Notes: a model not told the origin generated them from the sequence alone. A stretch of DNA of 64,000 nt from Methylobacter sp. S3L5C (GCF_022788635.1 NZ_CP076024.1:558001-622000), one strand, 5' to 3'. Shown: positions 10,234 to 20,501, counted from the first letter of the stretch. Program-made: numbers and translations.

Positions 10234-11574
10234 TTAAGGAGTGATAAGCGGCCAATCAGCAGCATCGACAGAATCCAATGGTAAATTTGGACTTCGCCCC
10301 TGCCACTTGTTAATAAAGCTTCCTTCCTGATCGTATTGCCTGGTTTGCTTGTCCAGATTAAAATGCCGCTTACCCCGGGGATCGGCACCAACGCCAGCCA
10401 GATATTGCCAGTTACCCCAGTTGCTGGCGACATCATAATCCAGCAATTGCTGCTCAAAATAAGCGGCGCCATAACGCCAATCGACTGCCAACTCATTGAC
10501 CAGACAACTGGCGACAATTTGCCGGGCACGATTGGACATAAAGCCGGTGGTATTGAGTTGTTTCATGGCAGCGTTTACCAAAGGATACGGCGTATTACCC
10601 AGACACCACTTCTGAAACCGTTCGGGGTAAAAACTGGTTAAGGGTTTTTGCTGTTTGATACCCTGAAAAACAAACAAGTATTTGCCATGGCGATGGGCAT
10701 ACCATTGAAAATATTCGCGCCATAATAATTCAAAAAATATCCAATACGTCGATTCATTAGCACCAACTTTTTGTTCGAAATCATTTAAATAGTGGCAAAT
10801 TTGCCGGGCAGAGAGATTGCCGTTAGCCAGCCAGGGCGAAAATTTGGTTGAATTATCCCAGCCATCCAGTTCATTGCGAAGCTCTTTATAACGACTAGCA
10901 GAGCCCTTGGCAAAATAATCGGTTAACTGCTGTAAACCGGCTGTTTCACCACCATTAAAAACTATTTCCTGATCAGCGTCAGGAGTAAATTTTAAACAGT
11001 CAGGAAAATCTACTAACCAATCAGTTAATGCTGCAGGACTAGATGGCAGAAAATCGGGCACAGGCAACGGCTTTTCAACGGGTACTTGTTCAACTGCCTG
11101 TCTAAATTGGGTAAACGTATCAGGTAATTTATCCAAAGCAAAAGGTAGTTGCTCCAGGGAATATAAACTATGCGTGTCCGACTCGACCAACTGCAATGAT
11201 GGCAACTGCTTTTGTAAGGCCAGCATTAGTTGATTTTCATAAAAACCGGTTTGGCGACTGCGATAAAGCGACGAAATGCCATGCTCACCAACCAGCGCTG
11301 TAATGGCTTTTACGGGTGATTGATAACACACCACAAGATGCTGGCCAAGTTTATGTAATTGCTTATCGAGATCCAGCAGCGAAGCTTTTAAAAAACGCCA
11401 ACGATTAGCTGACATCATTGCCAAACCATATTGATTCGGCGACAACCACTGCGGATCCAGGCAATAAACACAGAGTAAATAATCCACCTCGGCTGCCGCC
11501 TTTAACAGTGCACCATTATCGTGGATCCGTAAATCATTACCAAACCAATAAAGCCCGACATTACGCATGATCAT
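10234..11574 (-). CDS. DASH-type cryptochrome/photolyase
   Basis: A flavoprotein of the photolyase/cryptochrome family. Cry-DASH proteins repair CPD lesions in single-stranded DNA and may also sense light. The N-terminal photolyase alpha/beta domain (residues 1-140) begins VGLYWFGNDLRIHDN. The FAD domain follows, with ASRYKELRNELDGWDNSTK near residue 227 and MSNRARQIVASCLVNELAVDW near 345. The C-terminal GVGADPRGKRHFNLDKQ is typical of the DASH subgroup. Length is 446 residues. The frame opens ATG-ATC-ATG, with AAGGAT just upstream, so either ATG (11574 or 11568) could be used. It is a single gene between convergent or unrelated neighbours. Confidence 0.9.
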   Translation of the reverse strand: MIMRNVGLYWFGNDLRIHDNGALLKAAAEVDYLLCVYCLDPQWLSPNQYGLAMMSANRWRFLKASLLDLDKQLHKLGQHLVVCYQSPVKAITALVGEHGISSLYRSRQTGFYENQLMLALQKQLPSLQLVESDTHSLYSLEQLPFALDKLPDTFTQFRQAVEQVPVEKPLPVPDFLPSSPAALTDWLVDFPDCLKFTPDADQEIVFNGGETAGLQQLTDYFAKGSASRYKELRNELDGWDNSTKFSPWLANGNLSARQICHYLNDFEQKVGANESTYWIFFELLWREYFQWYAHRHGKYLFVFQGIKQQKPLTSFYPERFQKWCLGNTPYPLVNAAMKQLNTTGFMSNRARQIVASCLVNELAVDWRYGAAYFEQQLLDYDVASNWGNWQYLAGVGADPRGKRHFNLDKQTRQYDQEGSFINKWQGRSPNLPLDSVDAADWPLITP

Positions 11575-11624
11575 TCAATCCTTATATCTAGGAGACTGTC
11601 CGAGAATAAACCAAGGTTCAGCAA

Positions 11625-12167
11625 CTATTTCGCCATTAGCAGTGAGTTAATTTTAGAATCCAGCTGTTCGGGAGTGACATTACTGGCAAACGCCGTAACG
11701 CTTGTACCATCCCGACTAATCAAATATTTATAAAAATTCCATTCTGGCGCTTGACCGGTAGTTTGAATAAGCTTTTTAAAAAAAGCATTAGCCTCTGCTC
11801 CCTTGACTGCGCTTTTTTCCAACATATGAAAAGTCACTCCATAATTGATATAACAGACTTTGGCGGTTTTTTCTGGCTCATCAAATTCTTGGTTAAATTC
11901 ATTAGAGGGGAAACCGACCACAACCAGACCTTGGTCTTTATATTTTTGATACAACGCTTCCAGACCTTTAAATTGTGGCGTGTAACCGCAATTACTGGCA
12001 GTATTGACAGCCAAAATCACCTTACCTTTAAATGCCTGGCAAAAATCAAGCTGTTCACTTGATCTTAACTTGCTCATTTTATAATTCAGCAAATCAGAGC
12101 AAGGTTCTTCCGAGGCTGCTGACTGTGCAAATAACAGCATGCCGGCCAGTAAAATTAGAATTTTCAT
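11625..12167 (-). CDS. Glutathione peroxidase family protein, exported
   Basis: A thiol peroxidase of the GPx family that reduces peroxides with glutathione or thioredoxin. The peroxidatic residue is a cysteine (NTASNCGYTPQFKGLEALY, about residue 60), not selenocysteine; the conserved Gln/Trp partners appear in VVVGFPSNEFNQ and EWNFYKYL. The first 20 residues (MKILILLAGMLLFAQSAAS) form a signal peptide, so the enzyme is likely periplasmic. I chose the ATG at 12167: AAAGG lies seven bases upstream. An ATG two codons earlier and a much longer open frame to 12287 are less likely because they would place residues before the signal sequence. Confidence 0.9.
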   Translation of the reverse strand: MKILILLAGMLLFAQSAASEEPCSDLLNYKMSKLRSSEQLDFCQAFKGKVILAVNTASNCGYTPQFKGLEALYQKYKDQGLVVVGFPSNEFNQEFDEPEKTAKVCYINYGVTFHMLEKSAVKGAEANAFFKKLIQTTGQAPEWNFYKYLISRDGTSVTAFASNVTPEQLDSKINSLLMAK

Positions 12168-12378
12168 GATCATACCTTTTGTGTGGGTTAACCGTAAGCT
12201 TATCAGTTCTGGGTAAAAGTCAACCGTGTCGTTGCCAAGCGAAGTAAAAGAATGAGTAGGATCGACAAAAGGCAACGCCGTGCCCATCTAGCTATAGCTC
12301 TAATCCTGTGTTGATCGGCACGCTCCCGCTTTGCCCATCCCTTATATATTTTTATGACTGAATAGCAGTATGCCACAC

Positions 12379-12420
12379 AAAAAAAATGCCCCGCCAGTTT
12401 CCTGACAGAGCATTTTTTAA
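12379..12420 (-). terminator. Rho-independent terminator of proS
   Basis: On the minus strand an A-rich 5' arm ending AAAAAATGC is followed by GTCAG, a GAAA tetraloop, CTGGC, then GGC and a run of eight T. It lies about 85 bases beyond the proS stop and has the full shape of an intrinsic terminator. Confidence 0.85.
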
Positions 12421-12503
12421 TCATTCAACTTGACTCTCAAGCAATCAGCACATTTTTACAGACGCAAGCGTTAGGCGATTTCCTGCGAAAAAAAACACCC
12501 GAT

Positions 12504-14213
12504 TTAAACCAACTTTGCTTGCAGAAATTCAATGATATTTGCAAATGGGACTTCTTCACTGCCCTGCCCTGTTCTGCCTTTGTATTCAAGCGTACCGGCA
12601 TCCAGACCACGATCACCAATAATAACGCAATGCGGAACACCGATTAACTCCATGTCCGAAAACATAAAGCCTGCACGTACTTTTCTGTCGTCAAACAATA
12701 CGTCGATACCGGCAACCCGTAAGTCTTGATAGAGCTGCTCGGCAGCAACTTTAAGACGCTCGGATTTGTGCATGTTCATGGGGCAAAGCGCAACTTGAAA
12801 AGGTGCCAGATTAGCAGGCCAGATAATGCCTTTATCATCATGGTTTTGCTCAATGGCAGCAGCAACCACGCGAGAAATACCAATACCGTAACAGCCCATG
12901 AGCATAATTTGGTTTTTACCACCTTCATTAATGACGCCAGCTTTCATGGACTCGCTATATTTACTGCCCAATTGAAAGATATGGCCGACTTCAATACCGC
13001 GAGCCAGGGTAATTTCGCCCTGACCATCAGGACTTGGATCACCCTCAACAACCGTGCGAATATCGGCAACACAATCAGGAACCGGTAAATCGCGTTCCCA
13101 ATTGACACCTTGAAAATGCTTGCCATCTTCATTGGCACCACAAACAAAATCGGACATAACCACGACGCTACGATCAGCGATAACCGGTATCGTCAAGCCT
13201 AGTGGACCTATAGATCCTGGTTTGCAGTTGCAGGCACGTTGAATATCGTCTTCACTGGCAAATTCCAGCGGCGAAGCAACGCCCGCTATTTTTTCTGCCT
13301 TGATTTTATTCAGCTCATGATCGCCTCTTAATAACAAAGCCACCAAGCCCTCATCTTCGCCTTTAACAATTAAAGTTTTAAGGCATTGTGTCGCAGAAAT
13401 TGCCAAAAACTGGCTAACTTCTTCGATACTGTGTTGATTTGGCGTATCGATGACTTGCTTATCAGCAGTTGCCGGCGCGCGCGATCCGGCCGGCATCAAC
13501 GCTTCAGCCTTTTCAACGTTAGCCGCATAATCACTCCCGGTTGAGAAGGCAATGGCATCTTCACCGGAATCTGCCAACACATGAAATTCATGCGAAATTG
13601 CCCCGCCGATAGAGCCTGAATCGGCAACAACAGCGCGAAATTTTAAGCCCAATTGATTAAAAATATTGGTATAAGCCTGATACATGACCTCATAAGTTTG
13701 TTGTAACGACTCTTGATCCAGATGAAAGGAATAAGCATCTTTCATAATAAACTCACGCGAACGCATAACACCGAAACGCGGGCGGATTTCATCGCGAAAT
13801 TTGGTCTGTATCTGGTAATAAGTAATGGGCAATTGTTTATAGCTTTTTAATTCATTACGCGCCAGATCGGTAATAATTTCTTCATGCGTTGGCCCTAAGC
13901 AAAACTCACGATCATGACGATCTTTCAACCGTGCCAGCTCGGGGCCATATTGCTCCCAGCGCTTGGTTTCCTGCCAAAGTTCAGCCGGTTGCAAGGCCGG
14001 CATTAACACTTCCAATGCGCCTACTTTTTCCATTTCATCCCGCGTAATTTTTTCTACTTTACGTAGTACACGCAATCCCAACGGGAGCCAGGTATAAAGA
14101 CCGGCAGCCAGTTTGCGAATAAGCCCTGCGCGTATCATCAGTTGATGACTGGTTATTTCGGCGTCAGCAGGTGTTTCTTTTACGGTATTTAGAGGGAATT
14201 GACTAGTACGCAT
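12504..14213 (-). CDS. proS: Prolyl-tRNA synthetase (bacterial type with editing insertion)
   Basis: Charges tRNA-Pro. The 569 residues follow the bacterial ProS plan: class II motif 1 and 2 (residues about 60-170, with GPTHEE and [17 protein letters not shown]), the YbaK-like editing insertion (about 225-400) that clears Ala-tRNA-Pro, motif 3 ([17 protein letters not shown] near 445) and the C-terminal anticodon-binding domain (about 470-569). The ATG at 14213 is followed by the standard [10 protein letters not shown] start. Diverges from aceE across a 490-base gap and ends at a strong terminator. Confidence 0.97.
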   Translation of the reverse strand: MRTSQFPLNTVKETPADAEITSHQLMIRAGLIRKLAAGLYTWLPLGLRVLRKVEKITRDEMEKVGALEVLMPALQPAELWQETKRWEQYGPELARLKDRHDREFCLGPTHEEIITDLARNELKSYKQLPITYYQIQTKFRDEIRPRFGVMRSREFIMKDAYSFHLDQESLQQTYEVMYQAYTNIFNQLGLKFRAVVADSGSIGGAISHEFHVLADSGEDAIAFSTGSDYAANVEKAEALMPAGSRAPATADKQVIDTPNQHSIEEVSQFLAISATQCLKTLIVKGEDEGLVALLLRGDHELNKIKAEKIAGVASPLEFASEDDIQRACNCKPGSIGPLGLTIPVIADRSVVVMSDFVCGANEDGKHFQGVNWERDLPVPDCVADIRTVVEGDPSPDGQGEITLARGIEVGHIFQLGSKYSESMKAGVINEGGKNQIMLMGCYGIGISRVVAAAIEQNHDDKGIIWPANLAPFQVALCPMNMHKSERLKVAAEQLYQDLRVAGIDVLFDDRKVRAGFMFSDMELIGVPHCVIIGDRGLDAGTLEYKGRTGQGSEEVPFANIIEFLQAKLV

Positions 14214-14703
14214 GATGTATAGGGAAATGAAAAATAAAACGCCTATTTTACAGCTTTTTAGCGTGTTCCCAAGTTCTTGACCTGGAATTACCTCTTTATA
14301 TAAAGTAAAGCCGACTGTTATACCTAGATAAACAAGTCAATACGCCTCAAAAACAAGCACCTAATCGAGCTTCAGAACGCATAAACCGTAGCATCCAAGA
14401 TTGTGGACTCCAAATTGCCTGCCGAAATAACCAGCTTTTGGGATTAGTTAAAATGGCTTATCAATCCGCTTTTATTTCGTGTTTTTGATACCTTTCATGG
14501 ACAATCCGTCACATCACTTACTAAAACGGGTGTATTGCGCACCTTCAATTGTATATACTATGTACCGTTACCAAGTCATTCAGACTGCATTGATACTGAT
14601 ATTTTCTCGGCTGATATTGCAAACCGGGTCAAAATGACCAAATTAAATTTCATAGTAAAATAATTCTTTAAGCCATGCACAACGCGTCCCAACAGGATCA
14701 CTC
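14214..14703. other. Divergent proS-aceE intergenic region
   Basis: These 490 bases must hold the promoters for proS (minus) and aceE (plus). An AGGAT ribosome site lies just before the aceE ATG. I see no convincing ORF, RNA gene or clear operator palindrome. Its length would allow a PdhR-type or small-RNA control region, but nothing in the sequence demonstrates one. Confidence 0.5.
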
Positions 14704-17382
14704 ATGAACAACAGTTTAATTCCAGAGATTACCGGTCAGAATGACATTGATCCGACCGAAACCAAAGAGTGGGTTGAAGCCCTGCAATCAGTATTGGAAC
14801 AAGATGGCAGTGAACGTGCGCATTTTCTGATTGAACAACTCGTTGCTGCAACGCGGCACTCAGGATTTGATATCCCTTTTAGTGCCAACACCGCTTATAT
14901 CAATACCATTCCCGTTTCCAGGCAAGCCAAGTTTCCTGGCGATGCCATTATCGAACAAAAAATCCGCTCTTATGTTCGCTGGAATGCCATGATGATGGTA
15001 TTGCGGGCGAATAAACATACCAATGTCGGCGGACATATTGCCAGTTTTGCTTCAGCCGCGACCCTCTACGATGTTGGTTACAACCATTTTTGGCATGCCG
15101 CTTCCGATCAAAATGACGGCGATTTAATTTTTACCCAGGGCCATTTAACACCAGGTGATTATGCACGTGCCTTCTTGCTGGGAAGACTGACTAAAGAGCA
15201 AATGGATAACTTCCGCCAGGAAGTCGACGGTAATGGCCTGCCTTCTTATCCACATCCTTGGCTAATGCAGGATTTCTGGCAGTTCCCGACAGTTTCGATG
15301 GGACTTGGCCCGATTATGGCCATTTACCAGGCACGTTTCATGCGTTATCTGCAGGATCGTGGTTTTGCCGATACTTCGGAACGTAAGGTCTGGAGTTTTC
15401 TGGGTGATGGTGAAACCGATGAGCCTGAATCATTGGGCGCTATTGGTATGGCCGGGCGTGAAAAACTGGATAATCTCATTTTTGTGATTAACTGTAATCT
15501 ACAGCGCCTGGATGGCCCTGTGCGTGGTAATGGGAAAATCATTCAAGAACTGGAAAGTGAATTTCGCGGTGCCGGTTGGAACGTTATTAAACTGGTTTGG
15601 GGTCAACGCTGGGATGCATTATTGGCTCGTGACAGAGGTGGCTTACTCACAGCTCGCATGATGGCGTGTGCCGATGGCGACTATCAAACCTTTAAAGCAA
15701 AAGATGGCGCTTATGTCCGTGAGCACTTCTTTAATACGCCGGAATTAAAAGAGATGGTTTCCGACTGGTCTGATCGTGATATCTGGGAACTGAACAGAGG
15801 AGGTCATGATCCGGCCAAAACCTATGCGGCTTTTCATGCCGCTGTTCATCATAAAGGTCAACCTACCGTTATTTTAGCCAAAACCATTAAAGGTTATGGC
15901 ATGGGCTCATCCGGAGAAGCCCAGAATATTTCTCATCAACAAAAAAAGATGAGCGACATATCGCTGAGCCATTTTCGGGATCGCTATGATTTACCGGTCA
16001 CCGATGAAGAAATGCAAAAGCTGCCTTATCTGACCTTTGCTGAAGACTCAAAAGAATTGTTGTACATGCAGCAGCGTCGTGCAGAATTGGGCGGTCATTT
16101 ACCGTCCAGAAGATCAAAATCTTATGCGTTGGATGTGCCGGTATTAAGTGATTTTAAATCCTTACTGGAAGCAACCCGTGAAGGCCGTGAGATTTCTACC
16201 ACTATGGCCTTTGTTAATATACTCAATATTTTGGTTAAAGATAAAAATATTGGCAAACGCATTGTACCGATTGTCCCTGACGAATCCCGGACTTTTGGCA
16301 TGGAAGGCATGTTCAGACAGCTGGGTATCTGGTCACAGGTCGGCCAATTGTATACCCCGCAAGATGCCGATCAACTGATGTTCTACAAGGAAGACAAGCA
16401 CGGTCAGGTGTTGCAGGAAGGTATCAATGAAGCGGGTGGTTTGTGTGACTGGATTGCTGCAGGCACGGCCTATTCAACCCATAACGTACCTATGATCCCG
16501 TTTTTTATCTATTACTCCATGTTTGGTTTCCAACGTGTCGGTGATTTAATCTGGGCTGCTGCCGATCAACGTACCCGTGGCTTTTTAATGGGTGGTACTG
16601 CCGGAAGAACGACCCTGAACGGCGAAGGCCTCCAGCACGAGGATGGACACAGTCACTTGATGGCGGCTACCGTCCCCAACTGTGTATCCTATGATCCAAC
16701 CTATGCTTATGAAGTGGCTGTCATCATTCAGGACGGCTTGCGACGTATGTATGTTGATCAGGAAGATATTTTCTATTACATCACCATAATGAACGAAAAT
16801 TATAGTCATCCGGCCATGCCCAAAGGGATAGAACTGGATATACTCAAAGGTATGTATAATTTCCGAACAGGCGCTAAAAACAAGGCACCCCGAGTCCAGT
16901 TATTAGGATCTGGAACCATTTTTCGTGAAGTTGAATTTGCCGCCGATTTGCTCAAAAATGACTGGGCCGTAGAAGCCGATTTATGGAGCTGCCCAAGCTT
17001 TACCGAATTGGCCCGTGATGGCCAATCCTGTGAACGCTGGAACCGACTGCATCCAACCGAGCCTGCCCGACAAGCGCATGTTACCAATTGCCTGGGTAAT
17101 GCGGTGGGTCCTGTCATTGCCGCAACTGACTATACCCGTGCCTTTGCCGAACAAATTCGGGCGTATATTACCTCGCCTTATACCGTATTGGGTACCGATG
17201 GTTTTGGTCGCTCCGATACCCGTGAAAACTTACGACGGTTTTTCGAAGTGGATCGTTTTCATGTCACCATTGCCGCACTGAAGAGTCTGGCTGATCTGGG
17301 TCAATTTGATCCTGCCAAAGTAGAGGTAGCCATCGCTAAATACGGTATAGCGGCGGATGTTAAAGCTCCCTGGCTAATTTAA
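14704..17382 (+). CDS. aceE: Pyruvate dehydrogenase E1 component (homodimeric)
   Basis: Thiamine-diphosphate enzyme that decarboxylates pyruvate and acetylates the E2 lipoyl arm. The 892 residues are typical of the homodimeric gammaproteobacterial E1. The ThDP/Mg motif begins at GDGETDEPES (from about residue 234) and closes with INCNLQRLDGPVRGN. The active-site histidine regions (GGHIASFASAATLYDVGYNHF; THNVPMIPFFIYYSMFGFQR) are present. It is the first gene of aceE-aceF-lpd, with AGGAT just upstream of the ATG. In a methanotroph it would feed C3 units from formaldehyde assimilation into acetyl-CoA. Confidence 0.98.
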   Translation: MNNSLIPEITGQNDIDPTETKEWVEALQSVLEQDGSERAHFLIEQLVAATRHSGFDIPFSANTAYINTIPVSRQAKFPGDAIIEQKIRSYVRWNAMMMVLRANKHTNVGGHIASFASAATLYDVGYNHFWHAASDQNDGDLIFTQGHLTPGDYARAFLLGRLTKEQMDNFRQEVDGNGLPSYPHPWLMQDFWQFPTVSMGLGPIMAIYQARFMRYLQDRGFADTSERKVWSFLGDGETDEPESLGAIGMAGREKLDNLIFVINCNLQRLDGPVRGNGKIIQELESEFRGAGWNVIKLVWGQRWDALLARDRGGLLTARMMACADGDYQTFKAKDGAYVREHFFNTPELKEMVSDWSDRDIWELNRGGHDPAKTYAAFHAAVHHKGQPTVILAKTIKGYGMGSSGEAQNISHQQKKMSDISLSHFRDRYDLPVTDEEMQKLPYLTFAEDSKELLYMQQRRAELGGHLPSRRSKSYALDVPVLSDFKSLLEATREGREISTTMAFVNILNILVKDKNIGKRIVPIVPDESRTFGMEGMFRQLGIWSQVGQLYTPQDADQLMFYKEDKHGQVLQEGINEAGGLCDWIAAGTAYSTHNVPMIPFFIYYSMFGFQRVGDLIWAAADQRTRGFLMGGTAGRTTLNGEGLQHEDGHSHLMAATVPNCVSYDPTYAYEVAVIIQDGLRRMYVDQEDIFYYITIMNENYSHPAMPKGIELDILKGMYNFRTGAKNKAPRVQLLGSGTIFREVEFAADLLKNDWAVEADLWSCPSFTELARDGQSCERWNRLHPTEPARQAHVTNCLGNAVGPVIAATDYTRAFAEQIRAYITSPYTVLGTDGFGRSDTRENLRRFFEVDRFHVTIAALKSLADLGQFDPAKVEVAIAKYGIAADVKAPWLI

Positions 17383-17395
17383 CGAAAGGACATTT

Positions 17396-17479
17396 ATGAC
17401 TGTTTTCATTGAACACCAGCACCTTACAGCTATATCCGGCTGTAAATTGCCTATAGCGACCTTGTCAGGAAGATATTGA
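17396..17479 (+). CDS. Possible 27-residue leader/coupling peptide between aceE and aceF
   Basis: An ATG at 17396 follows AAAGGA at good Shine-Dalgarno spacing, right after the aceE stop. The frame (MTVFIEHQHL...) runs 27 codons and stops with TGA at 17477-17479, one base before the aceF ATG. Its end overlaps the aceF ribosome site (AGGAAG). The placement suggests translational coupling or a leader role rather than a functional enzyme. It could equally be a chance frame; only its ribosome site and position support it. Confidence 0.4.
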   Translation: MTVFIEHQHLTAISGCKLPIATLSGRY

Positions 17480-17480
17480 A

Positions 17481-18791
17481 ATGGCAATATTAATAGAAAT
17501 TAGAGTTCCCGATGTAGGTAATGTTGCTGAAATTGACGTTGTTGAAGTATTGATTCAGGCAGGTGATGTCGTCGCACTGGAGCAGACCGTTGCCACACTG
17601 GAAACGGATAAAGCCAGTATGGATTTGCCTTCCAGTGCATCAGGAACCATACAGCAAGTCTATATTAAGCCTGGCGATAAAGTATCAGAAGGCTCGTTAA
17701 TTGCAACGGTACTGGCAAGCGATGCAGCGGCCAGCAGTACAGAACCCGCTCAACAAGCAGCTACCCCCGTAGCCGCTCCAGTCGTTGATACACCTGTGGC
17801 AGATAAAGCCCCCGAACCTGTCAATCTGCCGGTAAAAGCGGCACCTGCCGTAGCGTCAGTAGAGATTGTAGCAAGCATTGATTCTGCCACTGGAAAAGCG
17901 CATGCATCACCGGCTATACGTCTTTTTGCGCGCGAACTGGGCGTTGATGTCAGCAAGATAAAAACCGGCAGCGGGCGTAAGGGACGCATTTTAAAAGACG
18001 ATGTCAAAAACTTCGTCAAAAAAGTGATTACTGAAGGTATCGTAGCCACCGGATCGGGTATTCCCAGCTTGCCTGCCGTTGATTTTTCTCCGTATGGTGA
18101 AACCCAAATCCAGAAACTCAGCAAGATTAAACGTCTGACAGGGCAAAACCTGACGCGCGTCTGGCTTAATTTGCCGATGGTAACCTACCATGAAGAAGTT
18201 GATATCACCGACATGGAAGCCTTTCGTACTGCACTGAACGCCGAAAAAATCAAAGGTGAATTAAAAATTACCGGCTTGATGTTTATCATTAAAGCACTGG
18301 TTGCCGCCATGCAGCAGTTTCCAGAGTTCAATGCGTCTTTATCGGCCGATGGCGAAAGCTTGATTCTAAAAAAATATTTTAATATCGGCATCGCCGTTGA
18401 TACCCCTAACGGCCTAGTCGTGCCGGTATTGCGCAATGTTAACAACAAAAACATCAATGAACTGGCGCTTGAATTAGCCCAAAAAAGTGACAAAGCCCGT
18501 CTGGGCAAGTTGTTGCCCGGCGACATGCAAGGCGGTTGCATGAGCATTTCCAGTCTTGGCGGTATTGGCGGCACTTCGTTTACCCCCATTGTTAATGCAC
18601 CGGAAGTTGCGATACTCGGTGTTACGCGGGCAAAAATGCAACCGATCTGGAATGGCAAGGAATTTTTGCCTCGCCTGATGCTGCCGCTTGATTTAACCTA
18701 TGACCACCGGGTCATTGATGGTGCGCAGGGTGCCCGTTTTATGGCTACCCTCAAGCAATACTTAAGTGATATTCGTCGTCTGTTACTTTAA
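17481..18791 (+). CDS. aceF: Dihydrolipoamide acetyltransferase (E2 of pyruvate dehydrogenase)
   Basis: Core of the PDH complex: carries acetyl groups on lipoate and passes them to CoA. One lipoyl domain (residues 1-80) has the lipoylated Lys in ETDKASMDL. An Ala/Pro-rich linker (about 85-130), a peripheral-subunit-binding domain (ASPAIRLFARELGVDV..., about 140-175) and the catalytic domain follow, ending in DLTYDHRVIDGAQGARFM with the active His and Asp. At 436 residues it has one lipoyl domain where E. coli has three. The linker is high in Ala and Pro as expected for a swinging arm. Confidence 0.97.
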   Translation: MAILIEIRVPDVGNVAEIDVVEVLIQAGDVVALEQTVATLETDKASMDLPSSASGTIQQVYIKPGDKVSEGSLIATVLASDAAASSTEPAQQAATPVAAPVVDTPVADKAPEPVNLPVKAAPAVASVEIVASIDSATGKAHASPAIRLFARELGVDVSKIKTGSGRKGRILKDDVKNFVKKVITEGIVATGSGIPSLPAVDFSPYGETQIQKLSKIKRLTGQNLTRVWLNLPMVTYHEEVDITDMEAFRTALNAEKIKGELKITGLMFIIKALVAAMQQFPEFNASLSADGESLILKKYFNIGIAVDTPNGLVVPVLRNVNNKNINELALELAQKSDKARLGKLLPGDMQGGCMSISSLGGIGGTSFTPIVNAPEVAILGVTRAKMQPIWNGKEFLPRLMLPLDLTYDHRVIDGAQGARFMATLKQYLSDIRRLLL

Positions 18792-18808
18792 TACGGGAAA
18801 TACCAACA

Positions 18809-20224
18809 ATGAATGAAGCAGTTTTACACGCAGAAGTTTTGGTGCTGGGCGGCGGCCCGGGTGGTTACAGCGCGGCGTTTCGTGCCGCCGATTTAGGCAA
18901 ACAGGTCGTATTAATTGAACGTTATCCAGTCTTGGGCGGCGTGTGCCTTAATGTCGGCTGTATTCCCTCCAAAGCGCTGCTACATACCGCGCAAATAATT
19001 CATGAAGCCGAAGAATTTGCACAACACGGTGTCAGTTATGGTGAACCGACGATTGATATTGATAAAATCAGAAGTTGGAAAGAAAGCATTACCAAATCCT
19101 TAAATGACGGACTGGCTGGCCTGGTCAAACAACGCAAAGTCACCTTGATTCAAGGTACCGGAAAATTCACCTCGCCAGATACCGTGGCTGTGGAAACTGA
19201 AGAGGGCATCCAAACCATCCGCTTTGATCAGGCCATTATTGCCGCCGGTTCACGTCCTACTAAAATACCGATATTTCCGCATGATGATCCACGTTTATGG
19301 GATTCAACGGACGCGCTGGCATTAAAAGAAATCCCTAAAAAGCTGTTGATTGTCGGTGGCGGCATTATCGGTTTGGAAATGGCAACGGTTTACCATGCGA
19401 TGGGTTCAGAAATCAGTGTCGTTGAACTCATGGATCAAATCATTCCCGGTTGCGATAAAGATTTGGTGACGCCGTTATTTCGCCGTATAAAAAAGCAATA
19501 TAAAAATATCTGGCTGGACACCCGTGTAACGTCTATTGAATCCCACAGCGAAGGCCTGAAAGTTTTTTTTGAGGGTAAAGGCGCACCTGAATCAGAGCTG
19601 TTCGATGCCGTTTTGGTTGCGGTAGGCCGCAGGCCTAACGGGCCGTTAATCGGTGCTGATCTGGCTGGAATTACTGTCGATGAACAGGGCTTTATTGCTG
19701 TCGATAAGCAACAACGTACCAATGTCGGACACATTTTTGCCATCGGCGATATCGTCGGCAACCCCATGCTGGCACACAAAGCAGTACACGAAGGCAAAGT
19801 AGCCGCCGAAGTGACTGCGGGACATAAAACCCACTTTGATGCGCTGACGATTCCTTCCGTTGCCTATACCGATCCTGAAATTGCCTGGATGGGACTTACT
19901 GAAAACCAGGCCAAGCAACAAGGTATCGAATACGACAAGGCAGTATTTCCTTGGGCTGCCAGTGGCCGTTCCTTGTGCATCGGTCGAAAAGAAGGTTTAA
20001 CCAAAATACTCTGTGAAAAAGGCACCGGCAAACTGCTGGGTACCGGCATGGTCGGCACCAACGCCGGCGAGTTAATTGCAGAAGCGGTATTGGCACTGGA
20101 AATGGGCGCAGATGCCGAAGATATCAGCTTAACTATTCATGCTCACCCCACTTTGGCCGAAACCTTTGGCTTTGCCGCTGAAATGATCACCGGCACCATC
20201 ACTGATCTTTATATCAAGAAATAA
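18809..20224 (+). CDS. lpd: Dihydrolipoamide dehydrogenase (E3)
   Basis: FAD enzyme that reoxidises the lipoyl group and reduces NAD+. FAD-binding GGGPGGY lies at residues 14-20. The redox disulfide is GGVCLNVGCIPSKALLH with Cys46 and Cys51, the NAD-binding segment is IVGGGIIGLEMATVYHAMGS near residue 178, and the catalytic His-Glu pair is in HAHPTLAE near the C-terminus. The 471 residues are normal length. It starts 17 bases after aceF, so the three PDH subunits form one operon. The same E3 probably also serves other 2-oxoacid dehydrogenases and the glycine cleavage system. Confidence 0.97.
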   Translation: MNEAVLHAEVLVLGGGPGGYSAAFRAADLGKQVVLIERYPVLGGVCLNVGCIPSKALLHTAQIIHEAEEFAQHGVSYGEPTIDIDKIRSWKESITKSLNDGLAGLVKQRKVTLIQGTGKFTSPDTVAVETEEGIQTIRFDQAIIAAGSRPTKIPIFPHDDPRLWDSTDALALKEIPKKLLIVGGGIIGLEMATVYHAMGSEISVVELMDQIIPGCDKDLVTPLFRRIKKQYKNIWLDTRVTSIESHSEGLKVFFEGKGAPESELFDAVLVAVGRRPNGPLIGADLAGITVDEQGFIAVDKQQRTNVGHIFAIGDIVGNPMLAHKAVHEGKVAAEVTAGHKTHFDALTIPSVAYTDPEIAWMGLTENQAKQQGIEYDKAVFPWAASGRSLCIGRKEGLTKILCEKGTGKLLGTGMVGTNAGELIAEAVLALEMGADAEDISLTIHAHPTLAETFGFAAEMITGTITDLYIKK

Positions 20225-20262
20225 CGGTTTTTCACCACGAATAACTGCATAAACAGATATTT

Positions 20263-20311
20263 ACTCCTGCAATATCTGCATTCACCACATCCTTGTGGAT
20301 TATGCAGGAGT
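20263..20311 (+). terminator. Hairpin downstream of lpd
   Basis: ACTCCTGCA (20263-20271) pairs with TGCAGGAGT (20303-20311); an inner CCACA/TGTGG pair extends the fold. It lies 38 bases past the lpd stop. No U-run follows, so it may act as a processing or rho-dependent site rather than an intrinsic terminator. Confidence 0.45.
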
Positions 20312-20364
20312 AGTTGCCAAGACACGAAGAGCACCAAATTTTTGGTTTAAGAATTAATAAAGTC

Positions 20365-20501
20365 GTAGGTTGGGTTAGGCGATAGTCGTAACCCAACACA
20401 TCAAAGCGGTAAATGTTGGATTACGCAATCGCTCGACAATTGCTCATGATTGCTCATGATTGCTCTACCTCCTGCGTCCATGCAGTCGTAATCCAACCTA
20501 C
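20365..20501. repeat. Palindromic intergenic element of the GTAGGTTGGGTTA type
   Basis: GTAGGTTGGGTTA (20365-20377) is inverted at the other end as TAATCCAACCTAC (20489-20501). Inside, GTAACCCAACAC and ATGTTGGATTACG form a second inverted pair, and ATTGCTCATG is repeated in tandem near 20440. It looks like a REP/MITE-type intergenic repeat. It fills most of the lpd-to-exporter gap together with the hairpin. Confidence 0.65.

Noticed and set aside
12726-13088. 120-residue plus-strand frame within proS
   Set aside because: It is antisense to conserved ProS coding sequence and shows no domain.
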